Shown: positions 1-9,380, numbered from the stretch's first letter. The stretch: DNA of 64,000 nucleotides from CAVXGU01 sp963761615 (GCA_963761615.1 CAVXGU010000003.1:2108001-2172000); one strand, 5' to 3'. Program-made: numbers and translations. Notes: generated by a model from the sequence alone, not told the origin.

Positions 1-801
1 GCTGAACGCTTCCACCGTGACGAACCCGTAGTCCTCGTCGAGCGGCGGAAAGCAGACGGCGCGGCATTCCGCGTACAGCCGTACGAGCCTCTCGTTGTCG
101 GCCCGTCCGACGAACTCGACGCGCGGCACGACGTGGAGCTCCGCGCTGAGGGCCTCCAGCGCACCGCGCTCGGCGCCCTCGCCCGCGACGATCAGCCGGA
201 CGTCCCTCGCCGCCGGCTCGGCGAGCGCCCGGATCAGGAGATCGATACGCTTGTGCGGCGATAGACGCGAGACCGCCAGGATCGACGGGCCGTACGCGTC
301 GCAGCGGTAGGCGCGCTGGGGCGGCGGCGGCCGGAGGACGTCGGCCTGGACGCCGAGATCGACCGCGAGCCGCCGCTGGATCGTGCGCGACTGGGCGACG
401 ACCTCCGTGACGTTGCGCCGCAGCAGGCGGCGGTCGGCCGCCCGCTGAACCGCCCGTTTGATGCGCTCCTTGACGCGCGCGCGCGCCGACAGGCCGGCCG
501 AGAACCGGGGCCAGAGGTCGTAGTACTCGCGCATCGTGTGGTTGAGCCAGCAGACGTGCGCGCGATGGCGGACCGCGTAGCTCGGGAACCGCAGGCTGAT
601 GACCTGGTCCGCCCAGGCGACGTCCGTGCGGCGCGCCGCACGGTACGCGTAGCGCTGCTGGCCGAACGTGCACTCGGGCGTCAGCACCAGGCGGGCGTCG
701 TGTCCCGCGGCATTCGCGGCCTCCACGAGCGCCCGCGCGATGACGATGTGGCCGCCTTCGACCGCCGGTGGGCTGGAGGTGACGATCGCGAGGACGGCCA
801 T
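1..801 (-). CDS. Glycosyltransferase family 4 (GT-B), C-terminus beyond window
   Basis: Retaining sugar transferase expected to extend a surface glycan from a nucleotide-sugar donor in the cytoplasm. The frame opens at ATG 801 with MAVLAIVTSSPPAVEGG and stays open to the window edge (267 codons). It shows the family hinge motif SRLSPHKRIDLLIRAL and, near the edge, the donor-binding EDYGFVTVEAF (E-x7-E type). It starts 3 bp after the stop of the upstream acetyltransferase, so the two are probably co-transcribed. The last part of the GT-B C-terminal domain is missing only because the window ends. Acceptor and donor cannot be read from the sequence. Confidence 0.85.
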   Translation of the reverse strand, partial: MAVLAIVTSSPPAVEGGHIVIARALVEAANAAGHDARLVLTPECTFGQQRYAYRAARRTDVAWADQVISLRFPSYAVRHRAHVCWLNHTMREYYDLWPRFSAGLSARARVKERIKRAVQRAADRRLLRRNVTEVVAQSRTIQRRLAVDLGVQADVLRPPPPQRAYRCDAYGPSILAVSRLSPHKRIDLLIRALAEPAARDVRLIVAGEGAERGALEALSAELHVVPRVEFVGRADNERLVRLYAECRAVCFPPLDEDYGFVTVEAFS

Positions 802-804
802 CGC

Positions 805-1542
805 TCAGGGCGTGCGCGTCGAGACGACGCGCGCCGGCACGCCGACGGCGATCGCGCCCGGCGGCACGCTGTCGCGCACCACGGCTCCGGCGCCGACGAC
901 CGCCCCGTCCCCCACCGACACCCCGTCCAGGATCTTCGCGCCGGCTCCCAGCCAGGCGCCGTCGCCAATCGTCACGCCCTGCGAACGGCGCGCCTGTTCG
1001 AGCACCGGCGCCGCGGCATTCGAGAAGTCGTGGTCGCCCCCGATCACGTAGACGTAGGCGGCGATGAGCGCCTGCCGGCCGATCGAGACGCGGCTCGCGG
1101 AGAACACCTCGCAGTTGAACCCGATGTTGGCGCCGTCGGCGATCTCGATGTCGCCGTTCTTGCAGGACAGAATCGACTGGCGGCCGATGAAGACCCCGCT
1201 GCCGATCCGGATGCCCGTGTTGCTCGATCCCTTCGCGTCCAGGAGGCAGCTGTCGTCGATCACGACGTTGTCGCCGATGTGGATTTTGTGCGGGTGACGC
1301 AGGACCACGTGCTGGCCGAAGACGACATTGCGCCCGCAGGACCCCAGGAGCGACGGGTACAGCAGCTTCCGCAGGACGAGTCCGAGCGCCCCGGCGCGCG
1401 ACTGCGCCAGCATGACGACGATCTCGTACTTGAGCAGCGCGCCCAGTCCCGGGCGGCCGACGATCAGCTCGGCGTACTTGGCGCGGCTCGAGCGCCCGGG
1501 TGCGAACAGCTGATCCTGCGCGCGGCCGATCTCCCCCCTCAT
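805..1542 (-). CDS. Hexapeptide-repeat (left-handed beta-helix) acyltransferase
   Basis: A 245-residue protein whose residues from about 80 to the end show repeated hexapeptide steps (IGDNVVIDD, IGSGVFIGR, IADGANIGF, VGDGAVVGAGAVV), the signature of LbH O-acetyltransferases of the WbbJ/maltose-acetyltransferase group. The segment GGDHDF probably carries the catalytic histidine. The ending PPGAIAVGVPARVV is typical of the family's closing turn. It lies between a GT4 gene 3 bp downstream and an epimerase upstream, so it probably O-acetylates a sugar of the glycan made here. The N-terminal 70 residues are helical and not part of the repeat. Confidence 0.85.
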   Translation of the reverse strand: MRGEIGRAQDQLFAPGRSSRAKYAELIVGRPGLGALLKYEIVVMLAQSRAGALGLVLRKLLYPSLLGSCGRNVVFGQHVVLRHPHKIHIGDNVVIDDSCLLDAKGSSNTGIRIGSGVFIGRQSILSCKNGDIEIADGANIGFNCEVFSASRVSIGRQALIAAYVYVIGGDHDFSNAAAPVLEQARRSQGVTIGDGAWLGAGAKILDGVSVGDGAVVGAGAVVRDSVPPGAIAVGVPARVVSTRTP

Positions 1543-1579
1543 GGACGGGGCCTCGAGCGCGCCTGGCGGGCGGGGGGCC

Positions 1580-2560
1580 TCACATCCACCCCTGCTCCCG
1601 GTACCAGTCGAGCGTGCGATTGAGGCCCGGGCGCAGGCCGATGCGCGGGACGTAGCCGATCTCGCCCCGAGCGCGACCGATGCTGAACGCCCGGCTCTTG
1701 GTGAAGAAGTCGACGCGCCGTCGATAGAGCGGCGGCTCGATGCGCAGCGGCGCGCACGCCGCCTCGCAGACCGCTCCGGCGAGCCAGACGGGCCAGACGG
1801 GCAGGTGCAGCGTGGGCGGCCGCGTCCGGGCGAGATCCGCGATGAGCGCCATGAGCTCGTTCAGCGTGGTCACCTCGGGGCCGGCGAGGATGTACGTCCG
1901 GTTCGCCGCGACCGGATGCTCTCCGCACAGCCGGAAGCCTTCGACCAGGTCGTCGATGTAGGTCAGATGGTAATAGATCTCCCCGCGCCCCAGAACCGGC
2001 CGGCGGCGGACGACGTGGCGAAACAGCTTGAGGAGGCGCCGATCGCCGGGACCGTAGATCCCGGTGGGACGGACGATCGTCACGGCGAGGCCCGTCCGCG
2101 CCGCGGCGTCCCGGGCAATCCGTTCCCCTTCCAGCTTCGATCGCTGGTAGACGTCGCCGGGCCGCAGCGGCGCGTCCTCGTCCGCCGGGGGGTGGGCGAT
2201 GTCGCCGTGGACCCCGACGGTGCTGCAGTGCACGACGCGCGTCGCCCCGGCGCCGGCGGCCGCCTCGACGATCCACCCGACCGCGGTCGCGTTGACCGCG
2301 CGATACGTCGACGCAGGCAGGCCCGCTTCCCGGTAGACCGCCGCGATGTTGTAGACGACGTCGACGCCTCGCATCGCGGCGTCGAGCGACGACCGGTCGG
2401 TCAGGTCGCCGGGGACGACCTCGACGCCCGCGTGGGCGAGATCCTCGGCGCGATCCGGACGCCGGACGAGGGCGCGGACCTCGTAACCGGGCAACGCGAT
2501 CAGTCCGCGGGCCAGGTGCCCGCCCGTGAACCCGGTCGCCCCGGTGACTAGGACGCGCAC
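1580..2560 (-). CDS. NAD-dependent epimerase/dehydratase (extended SDR)
   Basis: 326 residues starting at GTG 2560 (VRVLVTGATGFTGGHLARG). The Rossmann TGxxGxxG motif is at residues 6-13 and the catalytic YxxxK is Y138-K142 (YQRSKLEGER), with Ser in HCSTVG around 113. This start is chosen because the SDR fold begins exactly there; the open frame runs much further upstream but only through the overlapping methyltransferase gene in another frame. The 5' end overlaps that methyltransferase by 13 bp, implying translational coupling. Likely acts on a nucleotide-sugar or a polyprenyl-linked sugar; hopanoid-type NAD epimerases look similar, so the substrate is open. Confidence 0.85.
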   Translation of the reverse strand: MRVLVTGATGFTGGHLARGLIALPGYEVRALVRRPDRAEDLAHAGVEVVPGDLTDRSSLDAAMRGVDVVYNIAAVYREAGLPASTYRAVNATAVGWIVEAAAGAGATRVVHCSTVGVHGDIAHPPADEDAPLRPGDVYQRSKLEGERIARDAAARTGLAVTIVRPTGIYGPGDRRLLKLFRHVVRRRPVLGRGEIYYHLTYIDDLVEGFRLCGEHPVAANRTYILAGPEVTTLNELMALIADLARTRPPTLHLPVWPVWLAGAVCEAACAPLRIEPPLYRRRVDFFTKSRAFSIGRARGEIGYVPRIGLRPGLNRTLDWYREQGWM

Positions 2561-3303
2561 CGTTCCGCCAGGACCGTCACGGGCGACCCGAACAGCCGGA
2601 GCAGGCCGGCCTGCGCCAGGATCCGCTCCGAGCGGAGGGTGAACGCGGGCGACCCGATCGCCTTGTGCAGCGCGATGGGGAGCACGAACTGCCGGTGGAC
2701 CGCCTTGATCCGGAAGCCCCCCTCCGCCAGGGCGCCGGCAATCGTCCGCAGGCGGAAGACGCGGTAGGGCTCGGTCCGGGCGCCGAGGCGATACGCCGCG
2801 CGTCGCGCCAGCGACTCGACGAGGGCCGCGCTCGTCGCCGAGGGATAGTCCAGGACGATGTGACAATCCGCGGCGCGACACAACTCGCCGACGACCGGGC
2901 GCCACCGTGGCGTGTGCATGATGACGCGCAGGCAGACGGCCACCTCGAAGGCGCGATCCGGCACCGGGAGCGCGTGCGCGTCGCCTGCGCGGAGCTCGAT
3001 CGCCAGACCGCGCGCACCGGCCCGGGCGCGCGCGATGGCCAGCATCTCCTCCGAGGCGTCCACGCCGGTGACGCGGGCGCCCCGGGCCGCGAGCATCAGC
3101 GCCGCCCGTCCCGTGCCGGTGCCGACATCGAGGACCGACCGCCCCTCGACGTCCCCGACGAAGTCGGCGAGCACCCGCGCCTGGCCGGATGCGACGAGCT
3201 CGCCGATCGGACCGCCGAACCGCCGCGCGTCGAAGGTGCGGGCGGTCTCCGGGTCGGCATACACGGTGTAGCTGTAGTGGTCGGGCGACCGGCGGCTCGT
3301 CAC
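2548..3303 (-). CDS. Class I SAM-dependent methyltransferase
   Basis: 251 residues. The SAM-binding motif I is DVGTGTGRAALML (about residue 57), followed by the acidic loop GVDASEEML and motif II GDAHALPVPD, a Methyltransf_11/25 layout. The C-terminal third has no strong motif. It overlaps the GT4 gene upstream by 4 bp and the epimerase downstream by 13 bp, so it is part of a GT4-methyltransferase-epimerase-acetyltransferase-GT4 operon. A sugar or lipid-linked intermediate is the likely substrate. Confidence 0.85.
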   Translation of the reverse strand: MTSRRSPDHYSYTVYADPETARTFDARRFGGPIGELVASGQARVLADFVGDVEGRSVLDVGTGTGRAALMLAARGARVTGVDASEEMLAIARARAGARGLAIELRAGDAHALPVPDRAFEVAVCLRVIMHTPRWRPVVGELCRAADCHIVLDYPSATSAALVESLARRAAYRLGARTEPYRVFRLRTIAGALAEGGFRIKAVHRQFVLPIALHKAIGSPAFTLRSERILAQAGLLRLFGSPVTVLAERCAS

Positions 3304-4505
3304 GCCACGTCCTCGACCGCTTCGCGCCGGCGGGCCCCGGAGCCGAGCGCGTCGTACGCCTGTCGCGTGCGCTCCAGGTAGGCCTCGTAGCTGTACTTCG
3401 TGTCGGCGAGCGCCCGTGCCCGCGCACCGAGCTCCCGCGCGCGCTGCGGGTCCCCGAGCGCCGCCAGGATCCCCTCGGCGAACTCGGCGGGCGTCGGGCC
3501 CGTCAGAATCGCGGTGTCATCGTCGAGGACCTGGGTGTGCGTCAGCAGGCGGGTCGCGACGATCGGCCGCCCCGATCGCAGGTACTGGTAGATCTTCAGC
3601 GGCGTGTTGGTGCCGCGCGAGCGGGGCGACACCAGGACATCGGCGGCGAGCAGGTACGCGGGGATCTCGGACGCCGGCCGCTCGCCCGCGAAGATCGCGC
3701 GGTCCTCGAGACCCGCCCGGCGCGCCGCCTCGGCTGCGCGCGCCACCTGGTCCGGTTTCCCGCCGGCGAGCAGCAGACGGGCCTCCGGACGCCGGGCCGC
3801 GACGCGAGCCATCGCGTCGAACAGCAGATCGAGTCCCTGATACGCCTCGAAGGTGCCCGTGTAGAGCACGACCGGCACGTCCGGCCCGAGGCCCGCCGTC
3901 GTCCGCACGGCTCGCGCCTCGTCGATCGTGGCGGGCGCCTCGGCCGATCCGGGGGCGTTCTCGATGAGGATGATCCGGGCCGCCGGCTCGACCGCGCGCG
4001 CCGTCTCCTGCAGTGCCGGGCAGATGACGATCACCGCCTTCGAACCGCGGATCATGAACCGCTCGACGGCGAGAAACAGGCGGCGGACGATCGCGGATCG
4101 GCTGAACGCGAAGTTCGAGAGCTGCTGCGGCAGGCTCGAGTGCATGTCGTAGAGGTGCGGCACGCCGAGGAGCCTCGCGATCACCACGCCGATCACGCCG
4201 CCCTCCTCGTGGGAGTGGACGACGTCGTACCGCTCACGGGACGCCTGCCACGACGCGGTGACGGCGAGCAGGGCGTCGAGCGGGATCTTCGCGGGCGAGG
4301 GGCCGATGCGGACGCTGCGGACCAGCGGCGGCCGCGGCGAGCGGAAGATCCGCAGGCCGGGAATCGCGACGTCGCGCCCGAAGGGATACGTGACGAGATC
4401 CACCTGATGGCCGAGGTCGGTCAGCGCCCGGATGCGGTGGAACTCGCTGAACGGCGTCCCGCGCGGCTCGAAGAACGGCTCCGGGGCGATCATCAGGATG
4501 CGCAC
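3300..4505 (-). CDS. Glycosyltransferase family 4
   Basis: 401 residues. The N-terminus MRILMIAPEPFFEPRGTPF is typical of GT4 enzymes related to WbnH/WcaL. The C-terminal half has LYTGTFEAYQGLDLLFDAM and ANVLVSPRS-like donor-site segments with the closing RSGRPIVATRLLTHTQVL. Start at GTG 4505; an in-frame ATG lies slightly upstream (4512). It is the first gene of the minus-strand operon that continues to position 1. The gene diverges from a membrane-protein gene across a short AT-rich spacer with -10-like sequences. Confidence 0.88.
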   Translation of the reverse strand: MRILMIAPEPFFEPRGTPFSEFHRIRALTDLGHQVDLVTYPFGRDVAIPGLRIFRSPRPPLVRSVRIGPSPAKIPLDALLAVTASWQASRERYDVVHSHEEGGVIGVVIARLLGVPHLYDMHSSLPQQLSNFAFSRSAIVRRLFLAVERFMIRGSKAVIVICPALQETARAVEPAARIILIENAPGSAEAPATIDEARAVRTTAGLGPDVPVVLYTGTFEAYQGLDLLFDAMARVAARRPEARLLLAGGKPDQVARAAEAARRAGLEDRAIFAGERPASEIPAYLLAADVLVSPRSRGTNTPLKIYQYLRSGRPIVATRLLTHTQVLDDDTAILTGPTPAEFAEGILAALGDPQRARELGARARALADTKYSYEAYLERTRQAYDALGSGARRREAVEDVA

Positions 4506-4562
4506 GATCGCATGATTTTCTCACGAAAACATAGTAGAGTGACGCGCGTCGGTCTGCTGCGG

Positions 4563-5561
4563 ATGCCCGAGCTCCCTGACGAACGGCCTGCCGCTCGGCG
4601 CTACGCGCTCTTCGCGTTCAAGCTGGCGGTCAGCGCCGGTCTGCTGATTTTTCTCTTCACGCGCGTCGACGTTGCCCAGCTGTGGGCCAGCGCGCAGCGC
4701 GCGTCCGTGCCCTGGCTGGCCGCGGCGTTCGGGGTGTATTCGCTGAACGCAATGGTCAGCGCGTGGCGCTGGGGCCTGCTCCTCCAGGCCCAGGAAGTCG
4801 ACGTCGCCGGCACGACGCTGCTCGGCTCCATCCTCGTCGCGCTGTTCTTCAACAACTTCCTCCCGAGCAACATCGGCGGCGACGTGATCCGGATCCGCGA
4901 CACGTCCGGGCCCGCCCGCTCGCTCACCCTGGCGGCGTCGGTCGTGATCGCGGATCGCGCGCTCGGACTCATCGCCGTGACCCTGATCGCCGCCACCGGC
5001 GCCACCCTGGCGCAGTTTGCGCGGCTGCCGGCGCCCATCTGGCCGCCCTGGCTCTGGGGGGCGTTCGCGTGCGGGGCGGCGGTGATCGTGCCCGCCGTCG
5101 CGGCGCCCCAGGGCGTCGGGCGGCTCCTCAGTCCGTTCCTCGTCCTGCATCCGGAGTGGGTCGGCGGCCGGATCACCACGATCACCGGCATGCTGGCGCG
5201 TTTCCGCCGGCGCCCCGGGAACCTCGCGGGGGCCTTCTGCGGCGCGATCTTCGTCCAGGGCACGATGGTCTTCTTCTACGGCGCCGTCGCCCACGCGCTC
5301 GGGATTCCCGTGCCGCTGCGCGAGCTCGCCGTCATCGTCCCGATCTCGTTCATCGTCCAGCTGATCCCGATGTCGGTGAACGGCTTCGGCGTCCGCGAGG
5401 CGGCGTTCTCGTTCTACTTCAGCGCGCTGGGGCTGACGATCGAGTCGGCCGTGCTCATGTCCCTCGTGGGCACGAGCCTCGTCATGCTGTTCTCGCTGAT
5501 CGGGGCCGGCGTCTACGTCGGCCGCGGCTCGACCGCCCGCGCTACTGGAACACCGGCGTGA
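4563..5561 (+). CDS. LPG-synthase-TM / UPF0104 family integral membrane protein
   Basis: 332 residues with about eight hydrophobic helices, beginning FAFKLAVSAGLLIFLFTRVD. Conserved family landmarks are FFNNFLPSNIGGDVIR in the first third and VNGFGVREAAFSFYF in the last third, as in the flippase-like domain of MprF/AglD. No soluble lysyl-transferase domain is present, so it is a stand-alone member, often linked to lipid-carrier or glycan export. The start is the ATG at 4563; a GTG at 4539 is possible. The 3' end overlaps the convergent GT-C gene by 20 bp. Confidence 0.82.
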   Translation: MPELPDERPAARRYALFAFKLAVSAGLLIFLFTRVDVAQLWASAQRASVPWLAAAFGVYSLNAMVSAWRWGLLLQAQEVDVAGTTLLGSILVALFFNNFLPSNIGGDVIRIRDTSGPARSLTLAASVVIADRALGLIAVTLIAATGATLAQFARLPAPIWPPWLWGAFACGAAVIVPAVAAPQGVGRLLSPFLVLHPEWVGGRITTITGMLARFRRRPGNLAGAFCGAIFVQGTMVFFYGAVAHALGIPVPLRELAVIVPISFIVQLIPMSVNGFGVREAAFSFYFSALGLTIESAVLMSLVGTSLVMLFSLIGAGVYVGRGSTARATGTPA

Positions 5562-7392
5562 AGGAGATCTGGACCCCGAGGTTGCGGTTGTCGTTCGACG
5601 ACGGGTCGAGCAGGTGCGGCACGAAGCCCTGTGACGACTGCGCGTGCAGCAGGTACGCGTAGCTGTTCAGCCCGCGCACGCCCGACACCGGCAGCTGCAG
5701 CGTCGTCTCCTTGCCGGGCGTGACGGGCACGCTGATCTGGTCGCGCCCCGCCGAGACGGTCAGGACCGTGTGGATCGGCGAATGCGCCCGCATGTTCAGG
5801 TAGCGGACGGGATAGTCGGTCCGGAAGATGATGTCGGCGCGGCCGTCGCCCGCGATCCACATACCGTCGGGTTCGGGCGGGTACGCGTGCTTGTCCAGGA
5901 AGTACAGCAGCACCGTCGGATCCCGCGTGTAGAGCACCCGCCCCCGGATCGACGTGTCGAGCATCACCGGCAGGTCGTTGGCGATCGTCAGCTCGACGGG
6001 CAGCTTGCGGGCGAAGCCGTGCTCCGGTGCCTCCCACGTGAACTTGGCCGCCACGAACGGGTTGATCAGCATCTTCGCCGTGAAGAGCGCCCCGCCGACC
6101 CACGCGAGGAGCGCCGGCGCGCTGGACGCGAGGGGCGGGGTGACGAAGAAGAGGATCGGATACATCGGCAGGAAGTAGCGGTTGCCGGGCGGGCCGCCGC
6201 CGCCGTTCCACGTGTACGGCAGCCAGACGAGCAGCGCCGTGACGGCGACCACGAAGCCGACGAGCGTCACGACCCGCCAGGCCGCCCAGCGCTCGCGCGA
6301 GACCAGCCACAGCAGCAGGATGACGGCGCCCGGGAAGAAGTACGGCACGAAGCCGTGGTGGCGCCCGAGAAAGAAATATTCGACGTTGTGGACGAAGCGG
6401 TTGACGAACTCCGACGGCTTGAGCACGGTCTGCGCGTCCGTGTCGTTCGTCGTCACGCTGCCGCCGCGGCTGTCGAACGTCGCGGCCGGCGACTCGTAGG
6501 GAAACCCCGAGTAGGCCGCGTGGCCGGAGTAGAACGACTTCCGGTTGCCGCCCTGATAGTTCCAGTCACCCGACTGCAGCGCGGTCACGCCGAAGCCCGC
6601 GACGGTCACTGCCACGAAGACGACGCCGACGACCACCGCCGGCCTGAGCTGACGGCGCCAGAGCCACAGCAGACCGATGGGGCCGATGAGCGGCGCATAC
6701 GCGGGCTTGGAGTACGTGGCGAGGCCGAGCAGCGCGGCCGCCGCCACGTCGCTCCGGAACGATCGCAGGAACCGGAAGCCCCCGGGCGGCGCCACCTCCT
6801 TGTAGAGCCAGAGGAAGTACGCCACGAAGACGAGCGTGAAGTTGAAGATCTCCGGCATCAGCATGACGGCGTACACGGGCACCACCGTCGCGCCAACGAA
6901 CGCGAGCGTGAACAGGAGCGCCGGCGCCGGCGCGGACCGCGCCGACAGGAAGATGTAGCCGCACACGCACACCACGAACAGCAGCAGCACGTTGAACACG
7001 AGCATGCCGTTCAGACCGAGCAGCCACACGAACGGCGCCGCGAAGAACGGATAGATCAGGGACTTGCCGAAGTAGAGGCGGTCGCTCTTCGGTCCGGTCT
7101 TGAGGAAGATCCCCTCCGGGCCAGTGTGATAGAGGCCCCAGAAGCGCTCGAGATCGCGGCGCTGGTACACGGCGTCGTGGTCGTACGCGAGGCTGAGCGC
7201 CATCGTGACGTAGGTGGCTTCGTCGCTCTTGATGCCGTACCCGGCTTGCACGACGTCGACCGAGAGGGCCGCGGAGAGCGCCACCACGAGGAGCACGGCC
7301 GCCACCAGCCAGGCCGCACGCGACGACGGGCGGGGCCGGCTGTGCGGTGACGACGAACCGTCGGACGACGGTTCGGGAGAAACCGGGACCAC
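5542..7392 (-). CDS. GT-C membrane glycosyltransferase (ArnT/PMT-like)
   Basis: 616 residues from GTG 7392. One hydrophobic helix is followed by a periplasmic loop with an acidic pair (YGIKSDEATYVTMALSLAYD), the usual first-loop DE motif of polyprenyl-phosphate-sugar-using GT-C enzymes. About ten more helices follow, then a periplasmic C-terminal domain of about 170 residues ending ISFTPVFQ. The GTG is favoured because a TATGAT -10 ends 6 bp upstream, implying a leaderless message. The far longer open frame upstream lies antisense to the next gene and is not coding. Probably adds a sugar outside the inner membrane. Confidence 0.8.
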   Translation of the reverse strand: MVPVSPEPSSDGSSSPHSRPRPSSRAAWLVAAVLLVVALSAALSVDVVQAGYGIKSDEATYVTMALSLAYDHDAVYQRRDLERFWGLYHTGPEGIFLKTGPKSDRLYFGKSLIYPFFAAPFVWLLGLNGMLVFNVLLLFVVCVCGYIFLSARSAPAPALLFTLAFVGATVVPVYAVMLMPEIFNFTLVFVAYFLWLYKEVAPPGGFRFLRSFRSDVAAAALLGLATYSKPAYAPLIGPIGLLWLWRRQLRPAVVVGVVFVAVTVAGFGVTALQSGDWNYQGGNRKSFYSGHAAYSGFPYESPAATFDSRGGSVTTNDTDAQTVLKPSEFVNRFVHNVEYFFLGRHHGFVPYFFPGAVILLLWLVSRERWAAWRVVTLVGFVVAVTALLVWLPYTWNGGGGPPGNRYFLPMYPILFFVTPPLASSAPALLAWVGGALFTAKMLINPFVAAKFTWEAPEHGFARKLPVELTIANDLPVMLDTSIRGRVLYTRDPTVLLYFLDKHAYPPEPDGMWIAGDGRADIIFRTDYPVRYLNMRAHSPIHTVLTVSAGRDQISVPVTPGKETTLQLPVSGVRGLNSYAYLLHAQSSQGFVPHLLDPSSNDNRNLGVQISFTPVFQ

Positions 7393-7425
7393 GCGCCTAT
7401 CATAGTAGAATCGCGGCGCGAACCG
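7393..7425. promoter_or_regulatory. Divergent promoter spacer with back-to-back -10 elements
   Basis: The 33 bp between two divergent start codons holds an AT-rich core in very GC-rich DNA. On the minus strand TATGAT (7399-7404) ends 6 nt before GTG 7392. On the plus strand TAGAAT (7406-7411) ends 14 nt before ATG 7426. Each fits a sigma-70 -10 element with little or no leader. No convincing -35 is visible on either side. Confidence 0.5.
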
Positions 7426-8697
7426 ATGACGCTCACCGACAAGTTGAAGCGCGCGCTCGGCGCGGCGACCGAGCCCGTGACCGGCGCGGCCGCCGCCGCC
7501 GCCGGAGGTGCGACGGCCGCGCGTCAGGTCGAGGAGGCGCACTGGCTGCTCTACGCCCGCGGCGTCTCGCCCATCGAGCTGCGTGACGAAGTCCGCCGCT
7601 TCGATCCCGCGAACCCCGGCGAGCTGCCGACGCGCCTGCTCGCGAGCGCCGAGTTCAAGGTGCTCTACGACGCGTGGTCGGCGGGACAGGCGGCCGCGGT
7701 CGATCCCGAGGCCCACGAGCAGGGACTGCGGGCGCTCGGCGCCGATCGGCACTTCGTCGAGCGCGCCTACGAGGTGGTCCTCGGCCGGCGGGCCGACCAG
7801 GGCGGACTGCAGCACTTCGTCTCCGCGCTGGGCGCGGGCGAGACCCGCGCGAACATGATCCGCTCGCTGCTCCGATCGGACGAGTTCGTCCAGCGGTACC
7901 GCGCCGCGGTGCCCCTCGAGAGCTTCCTCCCGCGCGACGTCCAGCTCTGCGAGCTCGCGAATCCGGCCAAGTGGCTCAACCCCGACTGGATGGCCTTCCT
8001 GCGCGGTCTGGGCCTCTCCGATCATCTCCTCGCGATGCACCGGAAGGGCTACGAGTTCAGCCAGCTCCTGTTCGGGCTCGAGCGGCTCGGGTTCCTGCGG
8101 CCGGACGCCGCCGTCCTGAGCGTCGGCGCCGGCCACGAGCATCCCGTGTACTGGCTGTCGAACCGCGTCCGCCGCGTCGTGGCGACCGACCTCTACGAAG
8201 GCGTCTGGCAGGCGAGCGGCGCCGAGGGCGACGCACAGGTCGTGTCCACGCCGGCCGACTACGCCCCGTTCCCCTACCGCGCCGATCGCCTGGTGTTCCT
8301 CAAGATGGACGGACGGCGGCTCGCCTTCCGCGACGCCGCGTTCGACGTCGCGTACTCCCTGTCGTCCATCGAGCACTTCGGGAAGACCGACGGCGCCGTG
8401 ACGACGATGGACGAGATGGCCCGCGTCGTGAAGCCCGGCGGCCTCGTGATCGTCGCCACCGAGTACAAGCTCTCCGGGCCGGCGCACGAGGAAGTCTTCG
8501 ACCCCGAAGAGCTCCACGCGCTGCTGGACCGGCCGCGGCTGGAGCTCGTCCAGCCAATCGACGAGGCGGTCTACCGGCGCTTCGAGTACGTGCCCATCGA
8601 TCTGTACGGGAACCGGTACCAGACGCCGCACATGGTCGTGCGCTTCAACGACACCGTCTTCACCACCGTCATGGCGTTCCTCCGGCGGCTGCCGTGA
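7426..8697 (+). CDS. DUF4214-methyltransferase fusion protein
   Basis: 423 residues. Residues about 105-165 match the DUF4214 pattern (YEVVLGRRADQGGLQHFVSAL then IRSLLRSDEFVQRY), a helical module often attached to glycan enzymes. A class I methyltransferase follows (LSVGAGHEHPVYWL, later FDVAYSLSSIEHFGK and VVKPGGLVIVATEY). It is the first gene of a four-gene plus-strand operon (7426-11694) with 4-bp overlaps throughout. A role in methylating a lipid-linked or capping sugar is inferred. The N-terminal 30 residues are Ala-rich and look disordered. Confidence 0.85.
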   Translation: MTLTDKLKRALGAATEPVTGAAAAAAGGATAARQVEEAHWLLYARGVSPIELRDEVRRFDPANPGELPTRLLASAEFKVLYDAWSAGQAAAVDPEAHEQGLRALGADRHFVERAYEVVLGRRADQGGLQHFVSALGAGETRANMIRSLLRSDEFVQRYRAAVPLESFLPRDVQLCELANPAKWLNPDWMAFLRGLGLSDHLLAMHRKGYEFSQLLFGLERLGFLRPDAAVLSVGAGHEHPVYWLSNRVRRVVATDLYEGVWQASGAEGDAQVVSTPADYAPFPYRADRLVFLKMDGRRLAFRDAAFDVAYSLSSIEHFGKTDGAVTTMDEMARVVKPGGLVIVATEYKLSGPAHEEVFDPEELHALLDRPRLELVQPIDEAVYRRFEYVPIDLYGNRYQTPHMVVRFNDTVFTTVMAFLRRLP

Positions 8698-9380
8698 ACC
8701 CAGCAGGGGCCGCCCCCCCGGCCCAGTTCGGCAATCTCGAAGCGAACCTGCGGTTCCTCGACCTGACCGGCGCGCTCGTGCCCGGCGGGCGGATCCTCGA
8801 GATCGGATGCGGGACGGGTACACTGCTCCACCGGCTCGCCGGGCGCGGCGTCGCCGTGACGGGCGTCGAGACGAGCCTGGAGCGCGCCGAGCAGGGCCGC
8901 CGCTTCTACGGCGACCTGCCCGTCTGCCTCGTCGGGGGCGTGAGGCTGCCGTTCCCCGGCCAATCCTTCGACGTGGTCATGAGCTTCGACGTCTTCGAGC
9001 ACATCCCGGACAGCGACGCGCACCTCGAGGAGGTGCGGCGCGTCCTGCGTCCGGGCGGAACGTACCTGATCCAGACGCCGAACAAGTGGACCAACGTCGT
9101 CTTCGAGACGATCCGCTGGCGGAGCTTCACGCGCTTCCGCGAGGACCACTGCTCGCTGCACTCCCTGAGCGAGCTGCTGGCGCGGCTCCGGCGCCACGGC
9201 TTCACGCCCCGCGCGTTCGACGTGCCCGTGGTGAACGACTTCTTCCGCGAGAAGGTCCGGCGGCACCTCGGGCCCCTCGGCCTCGCCGCGCTGCGGGTCC
9301 TCAATCCCGATCGCCTGCCGCTCCGCCTGCGCACCAACCTCTACGTCGCCGCCACCCTGGCGGGAGAACGCCCGCGATGA
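8694..9380 (+). CDS. Class I SAM-dependent methyltransferase
   Basis: 228 residues from GTG 8694, which overlaps the preceding stop (GTGA). Motif I is LEIGCGTGTLLHRLAGRG, motif post-I GVETSLERAEQG, and motif II-III FDVFEHIPDSDAHLEEVRRVLRPGG, a Methyltransf_23/11 protein. The stop overlaps the next start (ATGA). Its place between another methyltransferase and a GT2 enzyme suggests successive methylation and sugar transfer on one glycan. Confidence 0.87.
   Translation: MNPAGAAPPAQFGNLEANLRFLDLTGALVPGGRILEIGCGTGTLLHRLAGRGVAVTGVETSLERAEQGRRFYGDLPVCLVGGVRLPFPGQSFDVVMSFDVFEHIPDSDAHLEEVRRVLRPGGTYLIQTPNKWTNVVFETIRWRSFTRFREDHCSLHSLSELLARLRRHGFTPRAFDVPVVNDFFREKVRRHLGPLGLAALRVLNPDRLPLRLRTNLYVAATLAGERPR

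Noticed and set aside
5542..8823. A 1,093-codon open frame on the minus strand
   Set aside because: Only the part from 7392 down has helices and family motifs; the rest is antisense to the DUF4214-methyltransferase gene.
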